Positions 44,686 to 53,380 of a stretch of DNA of 64,000 nucleotides are shown here, in pieces. This stretch comes from Tsukamurella paurometabola DSM 20162 (GTDB lineage: Bacteria > Actinomycetota > Actinomycetes > Mycobacteriales > Mycobacteriaceae): positions 3,410,001-3,474,000 of the forward strand of contig NC_014158.1 of assembly GCF_000092225.1 (NCBI RefSeq), read 5' to 3'. Below the pieces are notes generated by a model. It had not been told where the DNA came from, did no database searches, and was given only the letters and a program-made list of their open reading frames with translations. The position numbers and the translations under genes were made by a program. Positions within the stretch are counted from its first letter, which is position 1, and the number at the start of each line of letters is the position of its first letter.

Positions 44686-44828
44686 CCGAGCACCACAGCG
44701 GGACAGATTTTCGGACGTTGTGTCATTCGATCAGTGTACCGGCGCGGCGCGACGGCTTTGGCGCGACTTCAGCGACCGCCAACCCGCTGCTCCTAGCGTT
44801 GCGGGCACCGCGCCACAGGAGGTCCACA

Positions 44829-45770
44829 ATGCCCGATTCGATGCCCGCCCCGTCCGCCGTCCCGCGGATCGTGGGGCTCGCGGCCGCCGTGGCCGGAGGC
44901 GCCGCGATGATCTCCTCGGCATTCCTCCCGTGGTTCACGGTGACGGCCGCGCTGCCCTCGCTTCCGGGCCTTCCCGCACAGGTGCGCGCCGAGGTCACGG
45001 GGCTGGGCGATGTCTCCGCACCCGCGGTGGGAGGGGTGGACGTGGCCGCGCAGGTCCCGAACGACGGGGCCTGGGCCGGATGGGTGGTGATCGTCGTCGG
45101 CGCGGTGGCGATCGCGCTGGCCGCGGTCGCGGCGACCGTCTCGCCCCGGACGGTGCGACGGTGCGCCGCCGCGATCGCCGCTGGGTGCGGCCTCGTGGGT
45201 GCGGCGGTGGCAGCCTACGCGCTGACCGCACTGACCGGCGGCCGGTCGGTGCAGGTGCAGGGCGTCTCGCTCGGTCTCGACGTGGCCGCCGCGGCAGGTC
45301 CGTTCGTGGTGATCGCGGGTGCCGCCGCGATCGGTGCCGGGGCGCTCCTACTGCTGATCGCGCGCCGGACCGGCGAATCGCTTGCGCAGACGGCGGTGAT
45401 GCCGGCCCAACCGCCCGTTGTCCAGCAGCCGGTTCCGCCGCCGCTGCCGCACCTCGCGCCCGACGCCCGGTGGGCGCGGCCCGCAGCGCCGGCACCGTCG
45501 CCCCGGAGCGCACCGTCGAACCCGGTCCCGGCGCCGCCCGCCCAGCAGCACGACACCGTGGCCGCCCCGGTGGCGCGGCGGCGGCCCGACCCGGAGTGGG
45601 ACCGGAACTGGCCGGGGCTGGTGCCCCCGAAGCCCGGCCCGGTGACCCCGTCGCAGCAGGAGACGCAGGTGGTCAAGCGGCCGCCGCGACCGGTGCGGGT
45701 GTCGCCGAATCCGCAGACCACGGCGATTCCGCGCCAGAACACCTACGATGGGCCCACCGAACCCCTGTGA
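44829..45770 (+). CDS. Membrane protein with proline-rich cytoplasmic tail, unknown function
   Basis: 313 residues from ATG 44829 with a perfect AGGAGGT upstream. Four hydrophobic segments lie in residues 10-180 (IVGLAAAVAGGAAMISSAFLPW, WVVIVVGAVAIALAAVAATV, CGLVGAAVAAYALTALTG, FVVIAGAAAIGAGALLLLI), with an SLPGLPAQ external loop. Residues 190-313 are a Pro/Ala-rich tail (QPPVVQQPVPPPLP, PPRPVRVSPNPQTT). The layout resembles Trp-associated or divisome-like small membrane proteins of actinobacteria, but no family is assigned. Confidence 0.7.
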   Translation: MPDSMPAPSAVPRIVGLAAAVAGGAAMISSAFLPWFTVTAALPSLPGLPAQVRAEVTGLGDVSAPAVGGVDVAAQVPNDGAWAGWVVIVVGAVAIALAAVAATVSPRTVRRCAAAIAAGCGLVGAAVAAYALTALTGGRSVQVQGVSLGLDVAAAAGPFVVIAGAAAIGAGALLLLIARRTGESLAQTAVMPAQPPVVQQPVPPPLPHLAPDARWARPAAPAPSPRSAPSNPVPAPPAQQHDTVAAPVARRRPDPEWDRNWPGLVPPKPGPVTPSQQETQVVKRPPRPVRVSPNPQTTAIPRQNTYDGPTEPL

Positions 45771-45774
45771 CCTG

Positions 45775-46380
45775 CTATTTGCCGGCCTCGAGCTCGGCGA
45801 CGCGGGCGCGCAGCCGCGCGATCTCGGCATGCAGTCCGGCCTCGCGCTCGTCGGCCGCCTTCTGGTGCGCGAGCGAGAGTTCCTTGAGGTAGGCGCGGTC
45901 GTAGCGCGGGATGATGCTGCGTGAGCAGTTCCAATCGAAGGCCTCGACGGTGATCTCGATGGCGCGGGCCTCGCCCCGCTGCAGCACCGTGCCGCGGCCG
46001 AACACCTTGAGCCGGATCCGCCGCGGGTAGTCCACGAAGAACATGGCCAGGCGGTCGTCGGCGGCGAGGTTGCCGAGCGTGACGAACTGGTTGTTGCCGG
46101 GCAGGTCGACGAAGCGCAGTTTCCCACTGGCGGGGTCATGATGCACGAATCCGGCAGGACCACTGCGGTATTGAAGGTAGGGCCAGCCGTTCGGGGTCAC
46201 GGTGGCGAGGCAGAACTGATCGGCGCGAGAGATCATCAGCAGCTCCCGGTCGGACAGTTCCTGGGGACCGTCATCGCCGCGCTCCATCTGCGCGCCGTAC
46301 GCCACGTAGCTACCGTTGTCCCGCTGTCGCGCCAGCGCATCGTCACCGAAGACGAGGTGGTGGTAGTGATTGTTCGGCAC
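45775..46380 (-). CDS. Pyridoxamine 5'-phosphate oxidase-like flavin/deazaflavin-binding protein
   Basis: 201-residue split-barrel protein. [65 protein letters not shown] match the PNPOx-like family that binds FMN or F420. The last 45 residues ([34 protein letters not shown]) form a coiled coil likely used for oligomerisation. Role unknown. GTG 46380; divergent from rnhA. Confidence 0.82.
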   Translation of the reverse strand: MPNNHYHHLVFGDDALARQRDNGSYVAYGAQMERGDDGPQELSDRELLMISRADQFCLATVTPNGWPYLQYRSGPAGFVHHDPASGKLRFVDLPGNNQFVTLGNLAADDRLAMFFVDYPRRIRLKVFGRGTVLQRGEARAIEITVEAFDWNCSRSIIPRYDRAYLKELSLAHQKAADEREAGLHAEIARLRARVAELEAGK

Positions 46381-46421
46381 GGTTTCACCGTAGCGCCCAC
46401 CTCCGAATACTCTTGATCATC

Positions 46422-46865
46422 GTGGCGGACGAGATCGTGATCTACACCGATGGTGCGTGCCTGGGCAACCCCGGGCCCGGGGGCTGGGGCGCGGTGCTGC
46501 GCTTCGGGGAGCACACCAAGGAGCTGTACGGCGCCGAGAAGGACACCACCAACAACCGAATGGAGCTGATGGGCGCCATTTCGGCGCTCGAGGCCATCAC
46601 CAAACCGTTCCCCGTGGTGCTCTATACCGACAGCTCGTACGTCAAGAACGGCATCACCAAGTGGGTCGAGGGCTGGAAGCGCAACGGCTGGAAGACCGCG
46701 AACAAGCAGCCCGTCAAGAACGTGGAGCTGTGGCAGCGGCTCGACGAGGTGGCCGCGCGCTACGAGATCGATTGGCGCTGGGTGAAGGGGCACGCGGGCA
46801 ACGAGGGCAATGAGCTCGCCGATCAGCTCGCCTCTCGCGGCGCGGCCGAGGCCCGCGACAGCTGA
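46422..46865 (+). CDS. rnhA: Ribonuclease HI
   Basis: 147 residues. The four catalytic acids are recognisable in [16 protein letters not shown] (Asp), NRMELMGAI (Glu), [11 protein letters not shown] (Asp) and GNELADQLA (Asp), with the basic handle [17 protein letters not shown]. It removes RNA from RNA-DNA hybrids. GTG 46422 gives the normal family N-terminus; a TTG three codons earlier is less likely. Confidence 0.95.
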   Translation: MADEIVIYTDGACLGNPGPGGWGAVLRFGEHTKELYGAEKDTTNNRMELMGAISALEAITKPFPVVLYTDSSYVKNGITKWVEGWKRNGWKTANKQPVKNVELWQRLDEVAARYEIDWRWVKGHAGNEGNELADQLASRGAAEARDS

Positions 46866-46874
46866 GGGTGCTCT

Positions 46875-48245
46875 CTAGCCGATGAGCCGACCGTCGGGGT
46901 CGGGCCAGCGAGGATGCGCACCGTCGATCACGTAGGCGTGAGTGTGCTCGAACCAGCCGTCCCCCACCGGCGTCGCATCGGCGATCACGGCCGGGTCCAC
47001 GTCGCCCTCGCGATGGGCGTGGGTGATCTCCACCGGATCCTGACGCGGCCACGAGAGCGCTGCTACGACCAGGCCGGTCACGGCGAGTACCAGCATCACC
47101 GACCACGTCACGGTGAGCCCGGCCGAGCCGGTGAGCCATCCGGTCAGCGGATAGGTGATCAACCAGGCCACGTGGGAGAGCGAGAACTGCGCCGCGAACA
47201 CGGCGGGCCGGTCGGCATCGTTCGATGAGCGGCGCAGCACCTGTCCCGACGGTGTGACCACCGCGGCGGTCCCGGCGCCGATCGCGAACCAGATCGTGGC
47301 GAGCGCCGCCCACCGCCAGGTGCCGTCACCGGCCAGTGACAATCCGACCGCGGCGGCCAACGCCAGCGGCAGTACGGCACCGCCGGTGAGCATGACGGTG
47401 CGGGTCGGGGTCCGGTCCAGCAGCCGCGGCACGATCAGCGCGACCACCATCGTCCCGAGGCCGTTGGCGGCCAGTACCAGCGCCATATCCGCCTGGGTCC
47501 CGGCGAGCTCGTCACGGGTGAAGTTCACCGTGTTCACCATGACGATGGCACCGGCCGCCGCCACCGTGAGATTCAGACCCAGCAGCCCGCGCAGCCGCGG
47601 CGTGGCCACGAAGATCCGCGTCCCCGAGCCGAGCCGCTGCAGGAACGAGCCCTCCGGCGCCGCATCGGGATTGGGCACTCGCGAGCGCAGCACCAGTGCC
47701 GCCGCGAGCAGGAAGCCGATCGCGGTGCCCACGAACAGGTACTGGTAGCTCATCACCAGCAGGGCCGCCGCGGCCAACATGGGACTGAGCAACGTCTCCA
47801 TCGTGGTGGCCAGTTGCGACGCCGATAGCGCGCGGGTGTACTGCCGCTCGTCGGGCAGCAGATCGGGGATCACGGCCTGGTAGGTCGGGGTGTAGGCCGC
47901 GGACGCGGCCTGGAGCAGCGCGACCAGCAGATAGATCTGCCAGATCTCGGTGACCACGGGAAGGGCGAGCACGACGGCGGCGCGGATCACGTGCAGGGCC
48001 ACCAGGAGTGCGCGGCGCGGCAACCGGTAGGCCTGCGCGGCGACGAGCGGCGCGACCACCACGTACAGCGCCATCTTGATGGTGAGAGCGGTGGCGAGCA
48101 CGCCCGCCGCATCGGCGCCGGCGAGCTCATACGCGAGCAGGCTCAGGGCCACCGTCGTCAAGCCGGAGCCGAACAGGCCCACCACCTGCGCCGCGAACAG
48201 GCGGCGATAGTCCGGATCGACGAAGGGAGACGCGCTGTCGGCCAT
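46875..48245 (-). CDS. Major facilitator superfamily transporter with His/Asp-rich C-terminal tail
   Basis: 456 residues with about 11-12 hydrophobic helices; DPDYRRLFAAQVVGLFGSGLTTVALSLLAYEL is the typical N-terminus of NreB/enterobactin-exporter-like MFS proteins. The last 60 residues form a soluble tail with several His and Asp residues (ITHAHREGD, WFEHTHAYVIDGAHPRWPDPDGR) that could bind metal. ATG 48245 has GAGAGGAG upstream. Substrate unknown; a metal-efflux role is a guess from the tail. Confidence 0.82.
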   Translation of the reverse strand: MADSASPFVDPDYRRLFAAQVVGLFGSGLTTVALSLLAYELAGADAAGVLATALTIKMALYVVVAPLVAAQAYRLPRRALLVALHVIRAAVVLALPVVTEIWQIYLLVALLQAASAAYTPTYQAVIPDLLPDERQYTRALSASQLATTMETLLSPMLAAAALLVMSYQYLFVGTAIGFLLAAALVLRSRVPNPDAAPEGSFLQRLGSGTRIFVATPRLRGLLGLNLTVAAAGAIVMVNTVNFTRDELAGTQADMALVLAANGLGTMVVALIVPRLLDRTPTRTVMLTGGAVLPLALAAAVGLSLAGDGTWRWAALATIWFAIGAGTAAVVTPSGQVLRRSSNDADRPAVFAAQFSLSHVAWLITYPLTGWLTGSAGLTVTWSVMLVLAVTGLVVAALSWPRQDPVEITHAHREGDVDPAVIADATPVGDGWFEHTHAYVIDGAHPRWPDPDGRLIG

Positions 48246-48290
48246 CGGGGCTCCTCTCTCGAGCAAGCTCATGATGCCGCCTCGGAGGGG

Positions 48291-49448
48291 CTAGCGCGAG
48301 GTGATGTTCACGATCGCGATCTCGGGGGGCGCGGCCACCCGCACCGGCGGCCCCCAAGCACCGGCGCCGCGGCTGGTGTACACCGGCATTCCATCGACCT
48401 CTTCCAGGCCGGAGATGGTCGGCTGGTCGAGCTGGACCAGGTAGCGGAAGGGCCAGAGCTGGCCGCCGTGGGTGTGCCCGGCGAGCTGTAGATCGGCACC
48501 GCGGCGGGCGAATTCGGCGGCCTGTTTGGGCTCGTGCGCCACGGCGATCGTGAACTCCTCAGGGGCGATGCCCGCGAAGGCGGCGTCGTAATCGGGCGCC
48601 AGTGGCGGCGTGCCCTTGCGGTCGTTGACGCCGACGATCCTGATCGACGATCCCCCGCGGGCACCGTCGCGCCAGATCCGGACCGATTCGTTGAGCAGCG
48701 GCCGCACGCCCACCTCGCGCCAGCGCTGCACCCAGTTCCGGGCGTCGTCGGCGTAGTACTCGTGATTACCGGTCACGGCGAAGACGAAGGGGGACCGCAG
48801 GTCCTTCAGGGGTGCGAGGTAGTCGCCGATCCGGTCGACGGTGCCGTCGATCAGGTCGCCGCCGAGGATCACGATGTCGGGTTCCTGGGCGTTGGTCGCG
48901 TCGACCACGCGCTGGGTGAAGGCGCGGGTACGCACCGGGCCCACGTGCAGGTCGGTGAGGAGCGCGATCCGCAGGGCGCCGGGATCGGACGGCATCGCCG
49001 CCAACGGGATGTCGGTGCGGGTGATCCGGGGCGACGCGGCCTCGAACAGACCGTAGGTCGTGGTGGTCACCGCGACGACGAGTCCCGCGGCGGCGAGCGT
49101 GCGCAGTAGGCGCCGGCCGGCATCGGCGGAGCCCGGGCGCAGCCGCACCGCGACGCGCACCCCGATCCAGGCGATGCCCAGGATCAGCAGGGCGATGAGT
49201 AGGTAGAACACCACGGCGAGCCAGGTGAGGCCGGCCGCGCTGATCCAGCGCACCGGCCCGGGCGGCAGTACCCCGGCACCCGCGAGCAGGCCGACCGCCG
49301 TCGCGACGGTGAGCAGCCCGGCGGCGCTGAGACCCACGGTGGCGACGGTGCGCGCCCGGGGGGAGGCCCATCGCGCGACGATCCGGCGGTACGTGAGGAA
49401 CAGTGCCGCGAGGACGACGACGAGGAGCGCAGTGATACCGGACGGCAC
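48291..49448 (-). CDS. Membrane-bound metallophosphoesterase
   Basis: 385 residues. Residues 1-150 contain about four hydrophobic helices; the calcineurin-like phosphoesterase domain follows with all metal motifs: TDLHVG, GGDLIDG, TGNHEYY, AHEP and GHTHGGQLWP. The catalytic domain follows helix 4 and probably faces outside. Relatives include YkuE-type enzymes that act on UDP-sugars or lipids. GTG 49448. It lies 45 bp upstream of the MFS gene on the same strand. Confidence 0.87.
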   Translation of the reverse strand: MPSGITALLVVVLAALFLTYRRIVARWASPRARTVATVGLSAAGLLTVATAVGLLAGAGVLPPGPVRWISAAGLTWLAVVFYLLIALLILGIAWIGVRVAVRLRPGSADAGRRLLRTLAAAGLVVAVTTTTYGLFEAASPRITRTDIPLAAMPSDPGALRIALLTDLHVGPVRTRAFTQRVVDATNAQEPDIVILGGDLIDGTVDRIGDYLAPLKDLRSPFVFAVTGNHEYYADDARNWVQRWREVGVRPLLNESVRIWRDGARGGSSIRIVGVNDRKGTPPLAPDYDAAFAGIAPEEFTIAVAHEPKQAAEFARRGADLQLAGHTHGGQLWPFRYLVQLDQPTISGLEEVDGMPVYTSRGAGAWGPPVRVAAPPEIAIVNITSR

Positions 49449-49494
49449 GCCGATTCCCTTCGATGGTTCGAGCGAAGCTAAACTGTGGCCGCAC

Positions 49495-49571
49495 GCCCTC
49501 GTAGCTCAGTTGGATAGAGCGGATCTCTCCTAAAGATCAGGTCGCACGTTCGATTCGTGTCGGGGGCACCA
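49495..49571 (+). tRNA. tRNA-Arg (anticodon CCU)
   Basis: 77-nt cloverleaf: acceptor GCCCTCG/CGGGGGC (one G-U), D-arm GCTC/GAGC, anticodon stem GATCT/AGATC with loop CTCCTAA (anticodon CCT), T-arm GCACG/CGTGT, encoded CCA end. No integrase or attachment repeat is seen next to it. Confidence 0.97.
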
Positions 49572-49575
49572 ACGC

Positions 49576-51159
49576 CTATTTGGCGCGCTTGGCGATCGCC
49601 GTCACGAAGTCGGTGAGCATCTGCTGCTCGGAGTCGGCCTCCTGCGCGGTGCCGCCGGTGGCGTCCGCGATCCGCTTGAGGGCCGGCAAGTCGGCGTCCT
49701 TACTGATTCCGACGGTGTGGATGTTCACCGGCCGCGCCGGATCGACCAGCGTGCGCAGTTGCGCGACCAGATCATCGAGCGACATCCCGCCCGGCTTCTC
49801 GTCCGAGCCGTCGGTGAGCAGGATCAGCGAGTTCGAGTACGCCGGGTCGAAGTTCTCCACCGCGCGGCGATACGCGGCCAGTGTGGTGTCGTACAGGCCG
49901 GTCGCGCCGCCGACCTTGCGGGGCAGTGCGTTCACCCCGTCGAGCAGTGCCTGGCGCTGAGATTTGTCACCGCGGCGCGCGTCGAGCCGCGCCGTGGGTA
50001 CCACCTCGGTCCAGTCGGGGCGGGTGGCGCTGCCGATGGAGAAGGTCCACAGTCCCACGGCATTGGCGTCCGGGATCTGGGTGACCACCTTGGTGAAGCC
50101 CGAGGCGAGCATGCCGATGCGGGTGGTGTCGCCGGCGGATTCGTTCATGGAACCGGAGGTGTCGACCACGACGAGCGCCTTGAGCGGCACTGCGAGAGTG
50201 GCGTAGGCCTGCTCGGCCTTGGTGAGCTCGTCGGTGTTCGGTTCGGGCAGCCCGGCGACCTTCCCGATGCCGTCGGGCGGCGCAGGGCTCAGGTCCTTGC
50301 CGCGCAAGCCGGCTTCACCGAGCGCGACGATGCCCTTCTCGGACGCGAAGGCCGCGGCGAGGGTGTCGGCGCCGGTCTTGGCGGCGGTGGCGCGGTCGCC
50401 GCCCGCGGTCACGGTGAGCAGCAGATCGTCGCGCGGGGCGCCGCTCTTCGGGACGACGGCGGAGACGCCCGGTTCGTCCTTCTTCGCTGCGAGGTAGGCG
50501 TATTCGGGGACCACGACGACCCCGCCCTGGGCCTTGGCGGAGCGGACCGGATCGTCGTCGACGCGCTTGGCGGCCTGCGCGTACTGGGCCAGGGCCGCAG
50601 TGAGGGCCTGCCGGTTCGCGCCCGGCTGCTGCGCCTCGGACACCCCGGCGGTCACCGGCGCGGTGGCGTACGGCGAATCGGCGGGGACGGCGCGGATCGT
50701 TGCCGCCTGCAGCGCGTCGAGCCAACTGGTGGGCTCGGGGATGCTGGCGCCGGCCAGCACGATCGGCGAACTGGCCACCTCCGTGGTGGGCAGGTCGCGG
50801 CCGAGCTGGGCCGAGACGGCGGCCACCCGGGTGTGCGACGGTGCGAGCCACAGATCGGAGACCTCGCCGCCGCCCGTAAGATGCCCCGCGACCTGCGCAT
50901 CGGGCACCTCACGGACGGTGAAACTGGTGCACTTGTCGGTGACCGCCTTCGCTTCGGCGCGCACGGCCGGGACGAGGGCGGGATCGGCCATCACGGTGAA
51001 GGTGGATTTCTCGCCGCAGCTGACGACCTTGCCGCCGAAGATGGCGACGAGTCCCGCGACCAGCAGGGCGACCAGACCGATGGCCAGCGCGTACCGCAGA
51101 TAGGTGCGGCCGCGCGGGGTTGCCGCCGGTGTGGCACCGGGGGCGTGATGGCGACCCAT
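49576..51159 (-). CDS. Membrane-anchored protein with substrate-binding-like and von Willebrand A domains
   Basis: 527 residues: a signal anchor near 22-48 (YLRYALAIGLVALLVAGLVAIFGG), an extracytoplasmic region like a periplasmic solute-binding fold (residues 50-300; FTVMADPALVPAVRAEAKAV), and a VWA domain (about 325-527) with an intact MIDAS motif, DTSGSMN, and LLTDGSDE. The whole would be outside the membrane and bind a divalent metal. Function unknown; such fusions occur in actinobacteria without a transporter partner, and none is adjacent here. Confidence 0.8.
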   Translation of the reverse strand: MGRHHAPGATPAATPRGRTYLRYALAIGLVALLVAGLVAIFGGKVVSCGEKSTFTVMADPALVPAVRAEAKAVTDKCTSFTVREVPDAQVAGHLTGGGEVSDLWLAPSHTRVAAVSAQLGRDLPTTEVASSPIVLAGASIPEPTSWLDALQAATIRAVPADSPYATAPVTAGVSEAQQPGANRQALTAALAQYAQAAKRVDDDPVRSAKAQGGVVVVPEYAYLAAKKDEPGVSAVVPKSGAPRDDLLLTVTAGGDRATAAKTGADTLAAAFASEKGIVALGEAGLRGKDLSPAPPDGIGKVAGLPEPNTDELTKAEQAYATLAVPLKALVVVDTSGSMNESAGDTTRIGMLASGFTKVVTQIPDANAVGLWTFSIGSATRPDWTEVVPTARLDARRGDKSQRQALLDGVNALPRKVGGATGLYDTTLAAYRRAVENFDPAYSNSLILLTDGSDEKPGGMSLDDLVAQLRTLVDPARPVNIHTVGISKDADLPALKRIADATGGTAQEADSEQQMLTDFVTAIAKRAK

Positions 51160-51193
51160 GAGTCGTTGACGCTACTTTCTCGACAAAGAGCTA

Positions 51194-51421
51194 CTACTGC
51201 TGATCGGGCTTCGGCTGATCCGCCTGCGGATCGCGCGCCTCCTGCTCGACCTGAATCTCCTTGTCGTCGATGAACTTCTTGGCGGCGTCCTGCGCCTTGT
51301 TCACCTGCTCGGAGAACTTGCCGCCGGTCTTGCTGTCGACGAAGTCACCCGCCTTGTCGATGAGACCCGGGTTCTTCCCCAGTGCGTCCTTGGCCTTGTT
51401 TGCGATGTCCTTGAAATCCAT
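51194..51421 (-). CDS. Small Lys/Asp-rich protein of the Rv0909 (MT0933-like antitoxin) family
   Basis: 75 residues from ATG 51421 (GTG 51427 is also in frame). DFKDIANKAKDALGKNPGLIDKAGDFVDSKTGGKFSEQVNKAQDAAKKF is an amphipathic, charged helix pattern matching the family of Mtb Rv0909, proposed antitoxin of Rv0909/Rv0910. No SRPBCC-type toxin partner lies beside it, so the toxin-antitoxin role is doubtful here. Rv0905 and Rv0906 counterparts are directly upstream, so the neighbourhood itself is conserved. Confidence 0.75.
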   Translation of the reverse strand: MDFKDIANKAKDALGKNPGLIDKAGDFVDSKTGGKFSEQVNKAQDAAKKFIDDKEIQVEQEARDPQADQPKPDQQ

Positions 51422-51430
51422 GGCCACAGG

Positions 51431-52621
51431 CTAGCCGACCTCGGTCCACCAGTCTCCATTGCTTCGCGTTCCCGAAGAATCTCCACTGTGGTGATCTACC
51501 TGCGGAATCCGGCCCGCCGCCGCCGCGATGCCGTCGACCCTGCCACCGGGCTTGGGAACCACCGTGGTGATACCGGCGTCCTTCGCGGCCACCAATAGTC
51601 GCTCGACCGGCTCCGACCAGTCGTGGAAGGCGAGATTGAAGGTGGCCCAGTGCACCGGTACCAGCGGCGCCTTGGGCCCCGCGATCATCTGGTGGATCGC
51701 GACGGCCTCCTCCGGATTGGTATGTACATCGGGCCACAGCGGATCGTAGGCACCGATCGGCAACAGCGTGAGGTCGAACGGGCCGAAATGGTCGCCGATC
51801 AGCTTGAATCGCTCCGTGTACCCGGTGTCGCCCCCGAAGAACACGGAGTGCCCCTGGCCCGACGCCTTCCGCCCCACCAGCGACCACGACGCCCACTGGG
51901 TGGAGTTCCGGGTCAGCCCGCGGCCGGAGAAGTGCCGTGCTTCGGTGCACACCACCTTGAGCTCGTCGGTGCCGTCGTGCCCGTCGTCGCGCGTGAGGGT
52001 GTGGCTCTGGTCCCAGTCGAGTTCGATGATCCGGTCCTCGGGCACACCCCACGCCCGGAGGTGCCCGCCGACGCCGATGGGCACGCAGAAGGGCACGTCC
52101 CGGTCGCGGGTGAGCTCGTCGATGGTCGGCAGATCGAGGTGGTCGTAGTGGTCGTGGCTGATGATCACCGCATCGATCGGCGGCAACGCGCTCAGCGCCA
52201 CGGGAACGGGATGCAGCCGGGACGGGCCGATGGTGGGCGACGGTGACACCCGTTCACCCCAGACCGGATCGGCCAGAACCCGGAAGCCGTCGATCTCGAT
52301 GAGCACCGAGGAGTGCCCGTACCAGGTGACGGCCAGATCCGCGGCGTCCACGGGGCTCAGCGGCGCGACCAGGGGAATGGGCCGCGACGGGCGCCCCTGG
52401 CCGTGCCGGGCGCGGCCGAGAACGCCGCGCAGGATCTTCCCCGGCTCGAACCGCTCGTGCGGACTGTCGGGATCGGAATTGGTGTACACGGTGTCGGCCT
52501 GCGCCCCCATGGACCGCCTCAGGCCCCGTCCGGCGCGCAGCAGGTACACGCCGGTGGCACCGATCAGGCCTCCGCCCACCGTGCCTGCGGCGAGCGCGGC
52601 GGCGGACCGCCGGCGCGGCAT
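51431..52621 (-). CDS. Metallo-beta-lactamase-fold hydrolase (NAPE-PLD/UlaG-like, Rv0906-like)
   Basis: 396 residues with an N-terminal hydrophobic segment (AAALAAGTVGGGLIGATGVYLL). Metal motifs: WYGHSSVLIEIDG, SHDHYDHLD (HxHxDH), ARHFSGRGL, FGGDTGYTERF and VHWATFNLAFHDW. This is the NAPE-phospholipase D-like branch. Mtb Rv0906 is its neighbour-conserved counterpart beside echA6 (Rv0905). ATG 52621 lies 1 bp after the echA6 stop, so the pair is coupled. Confidence 0.87.
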   Translation of the reverse strand: MPRRRSAAALAAGTVGGGLIGATGVYLLRAGRGLRRSMGAQADTVYTNSDPDSPHERFEPGKILRGVLGRARHGQGRPSRPIPLVAPLSPVDAADLAVTWYGHSSVLIEIDGFRVLADPVWGERVSPSPTIGPSRLHPVPVALSALPPIDAVIISHDHYDHLDLPTIDELTRDRDVPFCVPIGVGGHLRAWGVPEDRIIELDWDQSHTLTRDDGHDGTDELKVVCTEARHFSGRGLTRNSTQWASWSLVGRKASGQGHSVFFGGDTGYTERFKLIGDHFGPFDLTLLPIGAYDPLWPDVHTNPEEAVAIHQMIAGPKAPLVPVHWATFNLAFHDWSEPVERLLVAAKDAGITTVVPKPGGRVDGIAAAAGRIPQVDHHSGDSSGTRSNGDWWTEVG

Positions 52622-52622
52622 G

Positions 52623-53357
52623 TCAGCGCCCCGAGAAGCGCGGCTCGCGCTTCTCGAATCGGGCCGTGAGCGCCTCGCGCAGATCTTCGGAGTCCCAGAC
52701 GGCGTGCAACCTGGCCTCATCGGCGTCGGTCAGCGGTTCACGGGCGACGTCGTTCTTGAACAGCGCCTTGTAATTCTGCAGCGACAGCGGCGCCAGCTTG
52801 GTGATGCCGCGCGCGTAGTCGAGGGCCGCCTCGCGGTCGCCGATGCGATTGGCGAACCCGAGCGCGGCGAGCTGCTCGGCGCCCAGCTTCTCGGCCGCCA
52901 TGAGCACGCTGCGCGCGTGGCCCCCGCCCACCAGATCGACCAGCCGGCGCAGCGTCCACTTGTCGATGGTCACGCCGAGCTTGGCCGCGGGGATCGCGAT
53001 GGTGGCGCTGGGGTCGAGCACGCGCAGATCGGCGACCATGGCCATCTGCACACCCGCCCCCACCGCGGGACCGTTCACCGCGGCGATCACGATCTGCTTC
53101 ATGTTCTCGACCCGCTGGTAGAACCGGATCACCCGCGCCATGAACCCCTTATCGAGCACGGCCCCCGACCGCAGATCCGCCCCTGCCGAGAACACCGTGC
53201 CCTGGCCGGTGAGCACGATCACGAAGGCCTCGTCGGCCTCCGCGCGATCGAATGCCGCCTCCAGGCCATCCATGAGCTCGGGATTCAGGGCGTTCCGCGC
53301 CTCCGGGCGCTGGAACTCTATGACGGCGACCCGGTCCTCCAACGTGTATCCGATCAT
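52623..53357 (-). CDS. echA6: EchA6-like crotonase-fold acyl-CoA-binding protein
   Basis: 244-residue crotonase fold. The oxyanion loops FSAGADLRSG and VNGPAVGAGVQMAMVADLRV are present, but the usual catalytic glutamate of the PExxLG motif is replaced: AIPAAKLGVTIDKW. Mtb EchA6 is likewise not a working hydratase; it binds long-chain acyl-CoA and feeds the mycolic acid FAS-II system. Synteny with the Rv0906-like gene supports the identity. ATG 53357 is preferred over a TTG at 53366. Divergent from the FAD oxidoreductase gene. Confidence 0.85.
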   Translation of the reverse strand: MIGYTLEDRVAVIEFQRPEARNALNPELMDGLEAAFDRAEADEAFVIVLTGQGTVFSAGADLRSGAVLDKGFMARVIRFYQRVENMKQIVIAAVNGPAVGAGVQMAMVADLRVLDPSATIAIPAAKLGVTIDKWTLRRLVDLVGGGHARSVLMAAEKLGAEQLAALGFANRIGDREAALDYARGITKLAPLSLQNYKALFKNDVAREPLTDADEARLHAVWDSEDLREALTARFEKREPRFSGR

Positions 53358-53380
53358 GGCCCGCAATCTACGCTACGAGG

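Noticed and set aside
44686-44828. TetR operator between tetR and the 44829 membrane protein gene
   Set aside because: The region is AT-richer but I could not find a dyad with more than chance pairing.
49495-49571. tRNA-Arg as attachment site of an integrated element
   Set aside because: No integrase, no 3'-end direct repeat and ordinary core genes on both sides.
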